Part shown: in pieces, positions 19,511 through 28,323 of the stretch
Layout: every line of letters begins with the position of its first letter
How positions within the stretch are numbered: the first letter of the stretch is position 1
Assembly: GCF_947501425.1 (NCBI RefSeq)
Contig: NZ_CANMVN010000007.1
Location: 1-64,000, forward strand
Direction: 5' to 3'
Length of the DNA: 64,000 nt
Source: an uncultured Psychroserpens sp.
Lineage (GTDB): Bacteria > Bacteroidota > Bacteroidia > Flavobacteriales > Flavobacteriaceae
The notes under the pieces: model-generated
What the model saw: only the letters and a program-made list of their open reading frames with translations
Databases searched by the model: none
What the model was told of the DNA's origin: nothing
Translations under genes and position numbers: made by a program

Positions 19511-20809
19511 ATGCGTTTATCGATGTTCAAAAATAGGGTTTTCCCAATAATTATTGTGATTGTTTTGATTCTCATTTCCTGCGGAAATAAAACTAATGAG
19601 AAATCTGCAAATAATAACGTGGCTGCAAGTCAAATTCAAAATGATAACCTGCCGAAATTTGAAGGTGATATTATCGTTGGTGCTGACCGGAAAAACATTT
19701 ATTTACCATTGTTAAGGGGAAAGCGCATTGGAATTGTTGCTAATCAAACCTCGGTTTTAGAAGTTGCTGAAAGTCAGGCAATAGACTCTGTAACTGTTAA
19801 GAGCGTTAAGGTAAACTATCATCTTGTAGATTATTTACATGAATATAGCAACATTACAGTAAGTAAAGTTTATGCTCCAGAACATGGTTTTAGAGGCAAT
19901 GCTGATGCTGGAGAATTAGTTAAAGATGGTATAGACACAAAGACAGGTATTCCAATTATTTCTATTTACGGAAAAAACAAAAAACCATCATCGGAACAAC
20001 TTGCCGATATAGATATTATGGTTTTTGACATACAAGATGTAGGAGCTCGCTTTTACACCTACATATCGAGTCTACATTATGTCATGGAAGCTTGTGCTGA
20101 AGCTAATATTCCTGTGCTTATTTTAGACAGACCAAATCCAAATGGGCATTATATAGACGGTCCAATTTTAGAACCTGAACATAAAAGCTTTGTTGGCATG
20201 CATCCTATTCCAGTTGTTCATGGTATGACCATTGGAGAATATGCAAAAATGATTAATGGTGAAGGTTGGCTTAAAGACAGTATTCAGTGTGACATCAAAG
20301 TTATTAGAATGAAAAACTACACACACAACAGACCTTACAGTTTACCAATAAAGCCTTCGCCTAATTTACCAAATGACCAAGCAATTAATCTATATCCCAG
20401 TCTTTGCTTTTTTGAAGGCACAAATGTGAATGCAGGTCGCGGTACTTCAAAGCAATTTCAAATTTATGGGAGTCCGTATCTGGATAAAACGAAATATGAT
20501 TTCAAATATATTCCATCACCTAATACAGGTGCAAAATATCCAAAGCACGATGGAGTACTATGCTATGGTGAAGACCTAAGTGAGATTGATACTTTATCTC
20601 AGATAGACCTTAGTTACCTGATAAAGGCCTATCAAAATTCAATTGATAAAAAGGTCTTCTTTATTGACTATTTCACCACATTGGCAGGCACTAAAGCATT
20701 GCAGCAACAAATTGAAAATGGTATTTCGGAACAAGAGATTCGAGAAAGCTGGGCTGAGGGTCTTAGCGCATTCAAAGCCACAAGAGCAAAGTATTTGATT
20801 TACAAGTAG
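19511..20809 (+). CDS. namZ: Exo-beta-N-acetylmuramidase NamZ-type lipoprotein (DUF1343)
   Basis: A 432-residue lipoprotein (lipobox ISC, Cys24) of the DUF1343 family. NamZ members remove non-reducing-end N-acetylmuramic acid from peptidoglycan fragments. The family blocks are RGKRIGIVANQTSV (69-82), YAPEHGFRG (121-129, with Glu124 and His125), FDIQDVGARFYTYISSLHYVM, LDRPNPNGHYIDG and GTNVNAGRGTS. It probably takes part in wall recycling at the envelope. The alternative start ATG at 19523 would leave a 21-bp gap to the divergent permease gene. Confidence 0.9.
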   Translation: MRLSMFKNRVFPIIIVIVLILISCGNKTNEKSANNNVAASQIQNDNLPKFEGDIIVGADRKNIYLPLLRGKRIGIVANQTSVLEVAESQAIDSVTVKSVKVNYHLVDYLHEYSNITVSKVYAPEHGFRGNADAGELVKDGIDTKTGIPIISIYGKNKKPSSEQLADIDIMVFDIQDVGARFYTYISSLHYVMEACAEANIPVLILDRPNPNGHYIDGPILEPEHKSFVGMHPIPVVHGMTIGEYAKMINGEGWLKDSIQCDIKVIRMKNYTHNRPYSLPIKPSPNLPNDQAINLYPSLCFFEGTNVNAGRGTSKQFQIYGSPYLDKTKYDFKYIPSPNTGAKYPKHDGVLCYGEDLSEIDTLSQIDLSYLIKAYQNSIDKKVFFIDYFTTLAGTKALQQQIENGISEQEIRESWAEGLSAFKATRAKYLIYK

Positions 20810-20818
20810 ACTTATAGC

Positions 20819-21325
20819 TTGTCTGAACTACATAGATACATAGCACCAATTAGAAATTCAATGAGATCTCTTCTGAAAGGAAGTGTAAAGTTTACTGAAA
20901 TATATGAGTATTGGTCTATGGAAATTAATTTGACTTGGACAAAACACTGGATAAAGATCCATGTAACTTCAAGGGCTCAGCATTTAAAAACTGATTTTAT
21001 CTCATGTAAACTATCGCAAGCCTACTTTCTGGGATTATTCTTAAAAGGTGTTTCCTATGGAATAGGTCTAGGAAGAGCTGACAACAGTGCATCTTTAAAG
21101 TTTTCTGGTAGAAAAAGTGAATATTCTGATATCATTTTAGAAAGCGCTGCAACACAATACTTGTTAGACAGCCGAAATGCATCAATAGAACTTGATAAAA
21201 AATGTCTTATTTTTAAAGGATCTGTTCGTAAAAAAGATCAAATCAGTTTATCAAATATATTTATATTAATTGAAATGCTTATGGAAGAAATAGATGATCT
21301 TACAGTTACTTCTAATCATTCTTAA
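20819..21325 (+). CDS. Hypothetical protein downstream of namZ
   Basis: A 168-residue soluble protein that I do not recognise. The frame opens at TTG 20819, 9 bp after the namZ stop; an ATG at 20861 would give a 154-residue version. It has no signal peptide or membrane segment. The middle has a glycine-rich GVSYGIGLGRAD stretch and the rest is mixed alpha/beta. It probably shares the namZ transcript. Its 3' end overlaps the convergent secreted-protein gene by 14 bp. Confidence 0.6.
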   Translation: MSELHRYIAPIRNSMRSLLKGSVKFTEIYEYWSMEINLTWTKHWIKIHVTSRAQHLKTDFISCKLSQAYFLGLFLKGVSYGIGLGRADNSASLKFSGRKSEYSDIILESAATQYLLDSRNASIELDKKCLIFKGSVRKKDQISLSNIFILIEMLMEEIDDLTVTSNHS

Positions 21326-21707
21326 GTGCTAATCGCTCCTCCTGCATTGCCAATAGCCATTCATTATCTCTAAAGACTTTGACAACAAATACGATTCGGA
21401 TTGGTGATTGTACAGCTACAAAAACATGCTTGCCTTTACTAAGCTGATTTAGTGGTATTTTGATGTGTGTATCATTAACAACCATATCAACTTCACGCTC
21501 ATAGTCAGTACTAACTGAATACACTTTATTTATAAGTGATCCACTTTGAAGAATTAAAGTATCTTTTGTTTTATTGAGCTCTTGAATTAAGCCTTTAGCT
21601 CTAATATTAACATTTTTCTCAAGCTTCGCAAAATCGTTTTGGGCTTGAGCATTGTAGTTCAGTGAAGTGATTAAACTAAAAAAGATTACAGTAATAACTA
21701 ATTTCAT
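21312..21707 (-). CDS. Small secreted protein, paralogue of the next gene upstream
   Basis: A 131-residue protein with a signal peptide (hydrophobic 4-20, ending NAQAQ). The mature part is a small beta-rich domain. It shares an ordered pattern with the 220-residue protein at 21864-22526: N-[IV]-N, D-[ST]-L-x-L, KV, KIPL-x-QL-x-x-GK, then an IVF strand. The two look like an old tandem duplication. No catalytic motif. Function unknown; likely periplasmic. Confidence 0.7.
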   Translation of the reverse strand: MKLVITVIFFSLITSLNYNAQAQNDFAKLEKNVNIRAKGLIQELNKTKDTLILQSGSLINKVYSVSTDYEREVDMVVNDTHIKIPLNQLSKGKHVFVAVQSPIRIVFVVKVFRDNEWLLAMQEERLALKND

Positions 21708-21863
21708 ATGTAAACGTTGGTTAACGTCAACAAAAAATGAACTAATAGCGTTTTGTAATCCCGAACCTTAAAACTAATTCCTTTTTTGGTTATCGAGCAA
21801 AAAAATCTACGAACGGCATATTTAACCGAAGTACAGTTCTTTCTTGTTGATCTTGGGTATTAA

Positions 21864-22526
21864 TTAATCATTATAAGGTTTTCCATTAGGACGTAAGTGT
21901 GTTCTTCTGTACTCTGCTCTAGATTGGACTTTTGACCGGTCTGGTTCAGTAAGATTGTAAGCCAGTGTCACCTTTTCTTCAAAAGTTTCATAATCCTTAT
22001 CAGCATTACTATTTGCTAAAGTTATATTAGCCCTATCTAACTCTAAGTCTGTATTGTCAATATCAGTAGATGTTATCTCTGATTCTAGTTCAACGTCTTC
22101 AATGTCATTAAGAGCCACATCTGTATCAGAAGCTCGAACATAATCAAATGGTAATTTTCTGTCTATCTGAAAAACAATGATCTTATCTGCTTGGTAAAAC
22201 ATTACTGTATACTTACCCAGTGGTAATTGATCTAATGGAATTTTTGCACTTTTAACAGCTGGCTTGAACTCAAAGACCTTTTCTGTTGTTTTGTTTATAA
22301 AACGTACCTTCTTAAAAAGAAACTTATTTTCAAGCAATAAGGAATCTTGAGAATCTGATAAATTGTGATTCAGATCAAATGCTAAAGGATTGATATTTTT
22401 ACGAATAGTTGTATAGGTTTCTTCTTGAGCGAAACTAATGCTGCTCATAAGTAGAAATATCACTATTGCGCACAGGCGATTTATTGGCACGCCAAGGCTA
22501 GTTAACTTGTTCATGATTGGGGTCAT
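21864..22526 (-). CDS. Secreted protein, longer paralogue with acidic tail
   Basis: A 220-residue protein with a signal peptide ending SFAQ; the start is ATG 22526 or ATG 22514. Residues of about 45-125 match the 131-residue neighbour (NINPLAFDL..., KIPLDQLPLGKYTVMF, IIVFQIDR). The extra C-terminal part is acidic (Asp/Glu-rich) and ends in a basic peptide, YRRTHLRPNGKPYND. Function unknown. A -7-like TAAATTTG on the minus strand (complement of 22592-22599) is a possible promoter. The gap 22527-22765 holds no gene I can support. Confidence 0.7.
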   Translation of the reverse strand: MTPIMNKLTSLGVPINRLCAIVIFLLMSSISFAQEETYTTIRKNINPLAFDLNHNLSDSQDSLLLENKFLFKKVRFINKTTEKVFEFKPAVKSAKIPLDQLPLGKYTVMFYQADKIIVFQIDRKLPFDYVRASDTDVALNDIEDVELESEITSTDIDNTDLELDRANITLANSNADKDYETFEEKVTLAYNLTEPDRSKVQSRAEYRRTHLRPNGKPYND

Positions 22527-22765
22527 TTAAAGATTAAACTAAAAATATTTCCAACCTCTTTATTGAGGGAATTGGATTAATTTATTTACATCAAATTTAG
22601 GGTAGTAAATTGTCCAAATCTAAGTTGTTGGTTGAAAGCAAAAAAAGAAACGATTAAGTGATAGTGGAAGTAAAAAAAACAGATTAAATGCAGAAAATCA
22701 AACAAAATTCATTTAGAATTAAAACCGTAAAACCTTAAAAATGAACACTTAAACGAAAGCGATAC

Positions 22766-23638
22766 TTATTTTTTCAATCTCAATAGCTGAATCACTCTAT
22801 TTGGATAATCTGATATAATTCCATCTACATTCAGATCGATCATGAGGTTGATATCACCAACGTCATTAACCGTCCAGGGAATAATTGCAAAACCTTTGTC
22901 TTGGAATGTTTTAACCGTATCCTGATTTAATAATTTGAAATACGGACTGATGATTTCAGGTGAAAAGGATAACCTTGACAATTTAGTTGAGATATCTTCA
23001 TTTTCATCAACTAATAGTGCTATGGATATCTCATCATTTGTTTGTTTTGTCAATTCCAATGCTCTTAGATCGAACGACTGAATAGTAACTCTATCTTCAA
23101 TCTGTTTTGAAAAAATATCATCAAGCACTAATTTGACAAATGTTTCAACAGCTGGTGAGTATATGTTATCGTATTCAGGTCGACTCTTAATTTCAATATT
23201 GTAATATATAGACTGTTCTGATGATTTTTCAGCAAAATCAATAACGTCTTTTAGTAAAGGTTTATAGACTTTTTCTTTAGCCTGAAGTGGAAAATTCGTA
23301 TGTCCTTTTGATCCACAATCATATAGCTTGATACTGTCATAAGTCATCTGAAACATATTAAACTGTTTCTCATTATTTTGAGAAATCTCATTTCCGAAGA
23401 CATCTAACGCAATCTCATGATTCATAAAGGGCTCATGAGATACAACAACTTCAAAATCCTTTGAGATCACGACATCCAACTCCAGGGTTTGAACACCAAT
23501 ATCTATAGCTCTTTTAAATGCAGGTAATGAATTTTCGGGATGCAAACCACGACAGCCACGATGCCCTTGAACATCAAGTGTCGTTTTGGAGCTGCAACCA
23601 GCTAGTAGAACGAAACAGAATAACCACAGATAGCGCAT
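22766..23638 (-). CDS. Glycerophosphodiester phosphodiesterase lipoprotein
   Basis: A 290-residue lipoprotein (lipobox LAGC, Cys15) with a GDPD TIM barrel. Catalytic and metal residues are visible: His26-Arg27 (QGHRG), Glu35-Asn36 (PENS), Glu53/Asp55 (LELDV) and His68 (SHEP). The C-terminal strand IPWTVND...GIISDYP is typical. It hydrolyses glycerophosphodiesters to glycerol-3-phosphate and an alcohol in the periplasm. Its ATG overlaps the stop of the upstream desaturase gene (TAATG), which implies translational coupling. Confidence 0.95.
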   Translation of the reverse strand: MRYLWLFCFVLLAGCSSKTTLDVQGHRGCRGLHPENSLPAFKRAIDIGVQTLELDVVISKDFEVVVSHEPFMNHEIALDVFGNEISQNNEKQFNMFQMTYDSIKLYDCGSKGHTNFPLQAKEKVYKPLLKDVIDFAEKSSEQSIYYNIEIKSRPEYDNIYSPAVETFVKLVLDDIFSKQIEDRVTIQSFDLRALELTKQTNDEISIALLVDENEDISTKLSRLSFSPEIISPYFKLLNQDTVKTFQDKGFAIIPWTVNDVGDINLMIDLNVDGIISDYPNRVIQLLRLKK

Positions 23639-24477
23639 TATTCGGAGAAATTAGCAGTAGTTGGTTTACGGTATTTATGAAACGGTTGTTTGAGCAGATC
23701 TTTGATATTAGAATTTGTGACTTCATCAGGAAATGTATCTACACCATAAACAATAGACTCTCTATCTAAGGTCATATAGGTACCAAAAAGTCTATCCCAA
23801 ACCGAAAAAATATTTCCATAATTAGAATCTGTATACGGCAACATATAGTGGTGATGTACCTTGTGCATATCTGGAGAAACAAGAACATAACTTATGGCCT
23901 TATCTACCTTTTTTGGTAATTTGATATTGGCATGACTAAACTGTGTAGCCACCAGTGACAAGGATTGATACAACATAACAATAGCAATTGGAGTACCAAC
24001 AATAAACACACCTATCAAGGTAAAAACGAAGCGAATCACACTTTCTAATGGATGGTGCCTATTTGCAGTTGTTGTGTCTACTTTATGATCTGTATGATGT
24101 ACTAAGTGCACCATCCAAAGCGGTTTGACTTTATGTTCTACGTAATGTGCCAAGTAAGCACCTACAAAATCTAGAAGAAAAACACCGAGAAACACGTAAG
24201 CCCAAAGCGGCAAGTTAGGAATCCAGTTGATAATCCCAAATTGAGTCTCTTTTACCCAATCTGCAGATGCTACTAACAAAAATGCCAATCCGAAATTTAC
24301 AATGATGGTCGTTAATGTAAAAAATAAATTAGGAACTGCGTGTTTCCATTTCTTGTATTTAAAATTGAATAGTGGCAACGAACCTTCAAGCAACCAGAAA
24401 AAAGTAATACCTCCAACAAGAATAATACTTCTATGAAGTGGCGGTATTGTTTCAAAATAATTAATAATTGTATCCAA
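23638..24477 (-). CDS. Sterol desaturase / fatty acid hydroxylase family protein
   Basis: A 279-residue membrane protein with about four membrane segments and the histidine clusters of the di-iron hydroxylase family: HYVEH (111-115), HLVHH (124-128), NRHHPLE (139-145) and MHKVHHH. The late VWDRLFGTY motif is also typical. It would hydroxylate or desaturate a lipid in the inner membrane. The coupled GDPD gene suggests a shared role in lipid handling, which is inference. Confidence 0.93.
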   Translation of the reverse strand: MDTIINYFETIPPLHRSIILVGGITFFWLLEGSLPLFNFKYKKWKHAVPNLFFTLTTIIVNFGLAFLLVASADWVKETQFGIINWIPNLPLWAYVFLGVFLLDFVGAYLAHYVEHKVKPLWMVHLVHHTDHKVDTTTANRHHPLESVIRFVFTLIGVFIVGTPIAIVMLYQSLSLVATQFSHANIKLPKKVDKAISYVLVSPDMHKVHHHYMLPYTDSNYGNIFSVWDRLFGTYMTLDRESIVYGVDTFPDEVTNSNIKDLLKQPFHKYRKPTTANFSE

Positions 24478-24489
24478 TGGTCTTGTAAA

Positions 24490-25389
24490 TTATTGAACGT
24501 TTGTAATGATAGTGTTAGCTTTTTTCAAATTTACTAAAGAAAGTTTACTTCTCCACAAACTCGCATTTTTTTCATCCTTTAGTAGTCGGTAAGACGTAAA
24601 GTAAAGCAGTGCTAACAATGATTCGTTGGTAGAGTCAATTTGAGTATCTTCTAGCTTTCTCAGCTTGCGTAAGACTCGTTTTGGCTTATCTAAGATGACA
24701 TCTTGTAATAATTTAAGCAATTCACTTTTTTGTTGTAATGCAGCCTTATTTTCAACATCCTCATTAGGTAAACGTTGCTCCGCTTCTTTAAGATAAATAT
24801 TAGAAAGATCAATTATTTCTTGTCTTACTTCATCATTAACTATAGCAGCTGCATCAATATATTTTGATGCTAAACGAAATGAAGTGATAACATTTTGTTC
24901 TTTAGAATAGTTATCTAGTTCGACTTTCAAAAAAGAAGTATCCATGTAATATTTCATAATGAAAGCCGTCATATTTAAATATTGGTCATAAATAATATCA
25001 GTATTAATGATATTACCATTGACATCCATAATCTTAATACTATCGTCGTTAAATTTATCAATGTAACGATCTGGTCTCTTGTCTTTAATTTGATTATAAA
25101 GCTCTGCATATTGCGACTCATTAACAACTACAGGTATAAAATGCTCCCAAATAAGTTGATTTATAGATTCATTCTTAAACATATCTTCAACAAAAACTAC
25201 CCTTCCATTAGTATCTAAAACCTTAACCGGAAATGGAAATGTTGTTGAATCTTCCCACATCATAAAGATTAGTTTATTTTGAATGCTAGCTAATCGTTTA
25301 CTCGCATCTAAAGAAGTCATCCATTCTTGAGACTGACAAACCTGTAACGAACTAAACATCAATACAAAACTTAAGACAATGTTTTTCAT
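24490..25389 (-). CDS. Secreted thioredoxin-fold-like protein without CXXC
   Basis: A 299-residue secreted protein (signal peptide ending CQSQ). The first ~120 residues look like a thioredoxin_7-type domain (ASKRLASIQNKLIFMMWEDS..., then VLDTNGRVVFVEDMF and IKIMDVNGNII), but the CXXC site is replaced by WEDS, so it should not be redox active. The rest is helical and TPR-like. It lies 12 bp upstream of the desaturase gene and 6 bp after the cysteine-cluster gene, in the same operon. Function unknown. Confidence 0.7.
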   Translation of the reverse strand: MKNIVLSFVLMFSSLQVCQSQEWMTSLDASKRLASIQNKLIFMMWEDSTTFPFPVKVLDTNGRVVFVEDMFKNESINQLIWEHFIPVVVNESQYAELYNQIKDKRPDRYIDKFNDDSIKIMDVNGNIINTDIIYDQYLNMTAFIMKYYMDTSFLKVELDNYSKEQNVITSFRLASKYIDAAAIVNDEVRQEIIDLSNIYLKEAEQRLPNEDVENKAALQQKSELLKLLQDVILDKPKRVLRKLRKLEDTQIDSTNESLLALLYFTSYRLLKDEKNASLWRSKLSLVNLKKANTIITNVQ

Positions 25390-25395
25390 AAACTA

Positions 25396-25890
25396 TCAGA
25401 TTTTAATATGTTTTTTCATATTCTCTACAATATTGAATGCTGCAGGACAAATAGCAACATTCTTCATGGTTAAGTTAGAAATTTGCTGAAATTTTTTGCG
25501 GTCAGTGTGCGGAAACTCTCTACATGCTTTGGGTCTTACATCATAGATAGAACAATAATTATCTGCTCCTAAAAATGTACAGGGAACCGATTGCAAAACA
25601 TAATCCTGTTCTTCATCCAATCGCAAATAGGCATCTATAAACTGCTGCTGTTTCATTTTAAAAAATTTTGAAATACGCTCAATATCTTTTGGTGTAAACA
25701 AAGGCCCTGTAGTCTTACAGCAGTTAGCACACTCCAAACAATCGGTACGTTCAAACTCAGCCTCATGAAGTTCCTGCATAAGATAGTCTAATTGCTTAGG
25801 CGGCTTTTTTTTAAGCTTAGCAAAGAAGGTTTTATTTTCCTTATGCTTATCTTTGGCGAGCTTTGGCAGATTATTTATAAAGTCTTGCAT
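25396..25890 (-). CDS. YkgJ-family cysteine cluster protein
   Basis: A 164-residue protein with the cysteine pattern of the YkgJ/CxxCxxCC family: CLECANCC, then PCTFLGADNYCSIYDVRPKACREFP. It is predicted to bind zinc or an iron-sulfur cluster. The biochemical role is not established. It is the first gene of the minus-strand operon that runs to the GDPD gene, with 20 bp separating it from the divergent methyltransferase. Confidence 0.93.
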   Translation of the reverse strand: MQDFINNLPKLAKDKHKENKTFFAKLKKKPPKQLDYLMQELHEAEFERTDCLECANCCKTTGPLFTPKDIERISKFFKMKQQQFIDAYLRLDEEQDYVLQSVPCTFLGADNYCSIYDVRPKACREFPHTDRKKFQQISNLTMKNVAICPAAFNIVENMKKHIKI

Positions 25891-25910
25891 ATGGCAAAAA
25901 TACTACTTTT

Positions 25911-26618
25911 ATGAAAGACCTTTTCGGGAAAGCCTTACAAGATTATTTTAACAAAAATTATACCGAAGACCTCATCACTTCAACTAATATTTCTGGTGAT
26001 GACGAGCTACCATTACCGTATTTGTTTAGGGATTATACTGAAATGCCAATACTAGAACAAAAGGCACTTCAACTTGCAAAAGGAAACGTTTTAGATGTTG
26101 GATGCGGCTCCGGAAGTCATAGTCTGTATCTTCAAAACAAAGGCTTAAAGGTTAAAGCTATTGATATTTCCGAAGGTGCTGTAGCGGTAGCTCAACAACG
26201 TGGAGTTCTGCATATTGAACTCAAAGATCTCCTCGATGAAACTGAACAGTTTGATACTATTTTATTACTTATGAATGGCACAGGGATCTTTCAGGAATTG
26301 TCTCAGGTCTCTAAATACTTAGCGCATCTAAAATCGCTGCTCAACACCAAGGGTCAGATTTTGATTGACTCCTCTGATATTCAATACATGTATGAGGATG
26401 ATGATGGTGGACTATGGATAGATACTAATGCCAATTATTATGGAGAATTAGACTATTTCCTAAGTTATAAAGGCGAAGATGAGAATCCGATGAAGTGGTT
26501 ATATCTGGATTTTGAACGCTTAACATTAGCTTGTGAGGCTGTTGGCCTCCAATGTGAAAAAATCATGGATGGTGAACATTTTGATTATTTAGCAAAAATC
26601 ACTGTACTTCACCATTAA
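25911..26618 (+). CDS. Class I SAM-dependent methyltransferase
   Basis: A 235-residue enzyme with the SAM-binding motif I VLDVGCGSGSHS and motif II VKAIDISEGAV, followed by an LLLMNGTGI segment. The substrate is not readable. It is divergent from the cysteine-cluster gene, and its 3' end overlaps the convergent amidohydrolase gene by 20 bp. Confidence 0.9.
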   Translation: MKDLFGKALQDYFNKNYTEDLITSTNISGDDELPLPYLFRDYTEMPILEQKALQLAKGNVLDVGCGSGSHSLYLQNKGLKVKAIDISEGAVAVAQQRGVLHIELKDLLDETEQFDTILLLMNGTGIFQELSQVSKYLAHLKSLLNTKGQILIDSSDIQYMYEDDDGGLWIDTNANYYGELDYFLSYKGEDENPMKWLYLDFERLTLACEAVGLQCEKIMDGEHFDYLAKITVLHH

Positions 26619-28215
26619 CATAGGTCTGCTCCACTTTAATATTAGGAATCTCATTCTGATCAACTGTCATAATATCCTTATCTAAAATGACAAAATCGGC
26701 AAATTTATCAGCTTCTATACTCCCTTTTTCATTCTCCTCAAAATTAGAATAGGCTGCCCAAATGGTCATTCCTTTTAAAGTTTCCTTTCTTGATAAACCG
26801 TTGTCTTTCTGAAAGCCTCCTTCTGGATACTGTTCAAGATCCTGTCGTGCCACAGCTGCATAAAAGGTGAGAAACGGACTCACTTGCTCTACAGGAAAAT
26901 CGGTTCCTAAAGCTACTTTTCCGTAGGCATCAAGTAATTGTTTATAAGCATAAGCGCCTTTTACACGCTCGCTTCCTAAACGTTCTTCTGCCCAATACAT
27001 ATCACTAGTTGCATGAGTTGGCTGAATGGAAGGCAAGACATTTTTATACAAACTAAAATCCTCAGGAGACACCACTTGTGCGTGTTCTACTCTCCAACGT
27101 CTATCTGTTTGTCCCTGTAGCACTTTGTTATAGGTACGCAATACAGCATGATTAGCAGAATCACCAATAGCGTGTGTATTCATTTGATAGTCGGAATTAG
27201 CGATTTTTTGAGCCGAACGGTTAAATGTAAGCAGATCCGTTACCAGAAGTCCGAAATGATTTGGTTTGTCACTATAAGGCGCTCTAAGCATAGCTCCTCG
27301 AGATCCCAATGCACCATCTGCATAGAATTTAAAAGAACGCACATTTAGCCTATCAGTTTTAATAATACCTTTTTCGGTATAGTAATCCACGTTTTTTGGA
27401 GAAAACGACACCATTGCATACACACGCATTTTAAGATCACCAGATTTGTGAAGGCTGTCTATAATCTCAATAGATTCTTTAGACAAGCCAGCATCATCAA
27501 CAGTAGTTAATCCATAATCAAAACAAATATCCTGAGCAGCCAGTAAGGCTTTTACTTGATCTTCTCGAGTAGGTTTTGGCCAATAATTCATAACCAGATT
27601 TTCGGCATTATCAACAAGAACTCCTGTGAGTTTCCCATTGTCTAAAACAACTTCTCCACCTTCTATTTTACTTTTTGCCGTAACATTTCCAAGGTCTAGA
27701 GCTGCCTGATTACATAAAATAGCATGACCATCTACACGAGTTAAAGCCACTGGTATTTCTGGAAACATTCTATCTAAAAGGGTTTTGTTAGGAAATTTTT
27801 TCTCTTCCCAATCATTTTGATCCCAGCCTCTTCCTGTGATAAAAGACACATTGTTCTCATTTTGAAAATCAAGCACACGTTGAACAACTTCCTCAAAACT
27901 TTTAGTACCATTTAAATCAACAGCTTGCTGATTAAAACCCAAGCCTAGAAAATGACAATGCGCATCAATAAGTCCTGGCACAATAGTTTTACCATTCGCA
28001 TCCACCATATTTTGAGAGGCATACTTTGCCTGAATAGCGTCAGAAGTCCCTACTTCAAGAAATTTACCGTCTTTAATTGCAAAGGCTTCCGCTTTAGCAA
28101 ACTCATCATTTACAGTATAAACATTTGCATTGAAGACAATAGCATCTACAGGTTGTTTGCTTTTAGAACATGAAAAGATAAAGGCTAAAAACAGAAGGAT
28201 GGTTAGATTTTTCAT
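26599..28215 (-). CDS. Amidohydrolase-family lipoprotein (YtcJ-like)
   Basis: About 538 residues from ATG 28215, with lipobox FSC (Cys16). The metal-binding DAHCHFLGLG block and the amidohydrolase_3 layout (VPGLIDAHCH, WRVEHAQVV, GTDFPVE, a C-terminal ADFVILDKDI strand) are clear. It probably hydrolyses an amide or N-acyl substrate outside the inner membrane. The frame extends to 28257, but that part overlaps the terminator hairpin of the upstream gene and gives no signal peptide, so ATG 28215 (or 28224) is preferred. Confidence 0.9.
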   Translation of the reverse strand: MKNLTILLFLAFIFSCSKSKQPVDAIVFNANVYTVNDEFAKAEAFAIKDGKFLEVGTSDAIQAKYASQNMVDANGKTIVPGLIDAHCHFLGLGFNQQAVDLNGTKSFEEVVQRVLDFQNENNVSFITGRGWDQNDWEEKKFPNKTLLDRMFPEIPVALTRVDGHAILCNQAALDLGNVTAKSKIEGGEVVLDNGKLTGVLVDNAENLVMNYWPKPTREDQVKALLAAQDICFDYGLTTVDDAGLSKESIEIIDSLHKSGDLKMRVYAMVSFSPKNVDYYTEKGIIKTDRLNVRSFKFYADGALGSRGAMLRAPYSDKPNHFGLLVTDLLTFNRSAQKIANSDYQMNTHAIGDSANHAVLRTYNKVLQGQTDRRWRVEHAQVVSPEDFSLYKNVLPSIQPTHATSDMYWAEERLGSERVKGAYAYKQLLDAYGKVALGTDFPVEQVSPFLTFYAAVARQDLEQYPEGGFQKDNGLSRKETLKGMTIWAAYSNFEENEKGSIEADKFADFVILDKDIMTVDQNEIPNIKVEQTYVNGEVQ

Positions 28216-28245
28216 AGTTGTCATTTTTTGAAGTATAAAAATACA

Positions 28246-28290
28246 AAAAGCATTCAATCCATTAATTTAAGATTGAATGCTTTTTTTATG
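28246..28290. terminator. Strong terminator after the barrel/TPR operon
   Basis: AAAAAGCATTCAATC pairs perfectly with GATTGAATGCTTTTT around an 11-nt loop (about 28246-28286). It lies about 35 bp past the stop of the minus-strand barrel gene and ends before the amidohydrolase start. Confidence 0.9.
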
Positions 28291-28323
28291 GTTTTCACAT
28301 GAATTATGAAATACCAATTATAC

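Noticed and set aside
22688-22738. A 16-codon ORF (Met-Gln-Lys..., basic) in the gap before the GDPD gene
   Set aside because: Too short and low in complexity; no promoter or conservation can be seen.
28216-28257. A longer N-terminus for the amidohydrolase
   Set aside because: It overlaps the upstream operon terminator and removes the lipoprotein signal.
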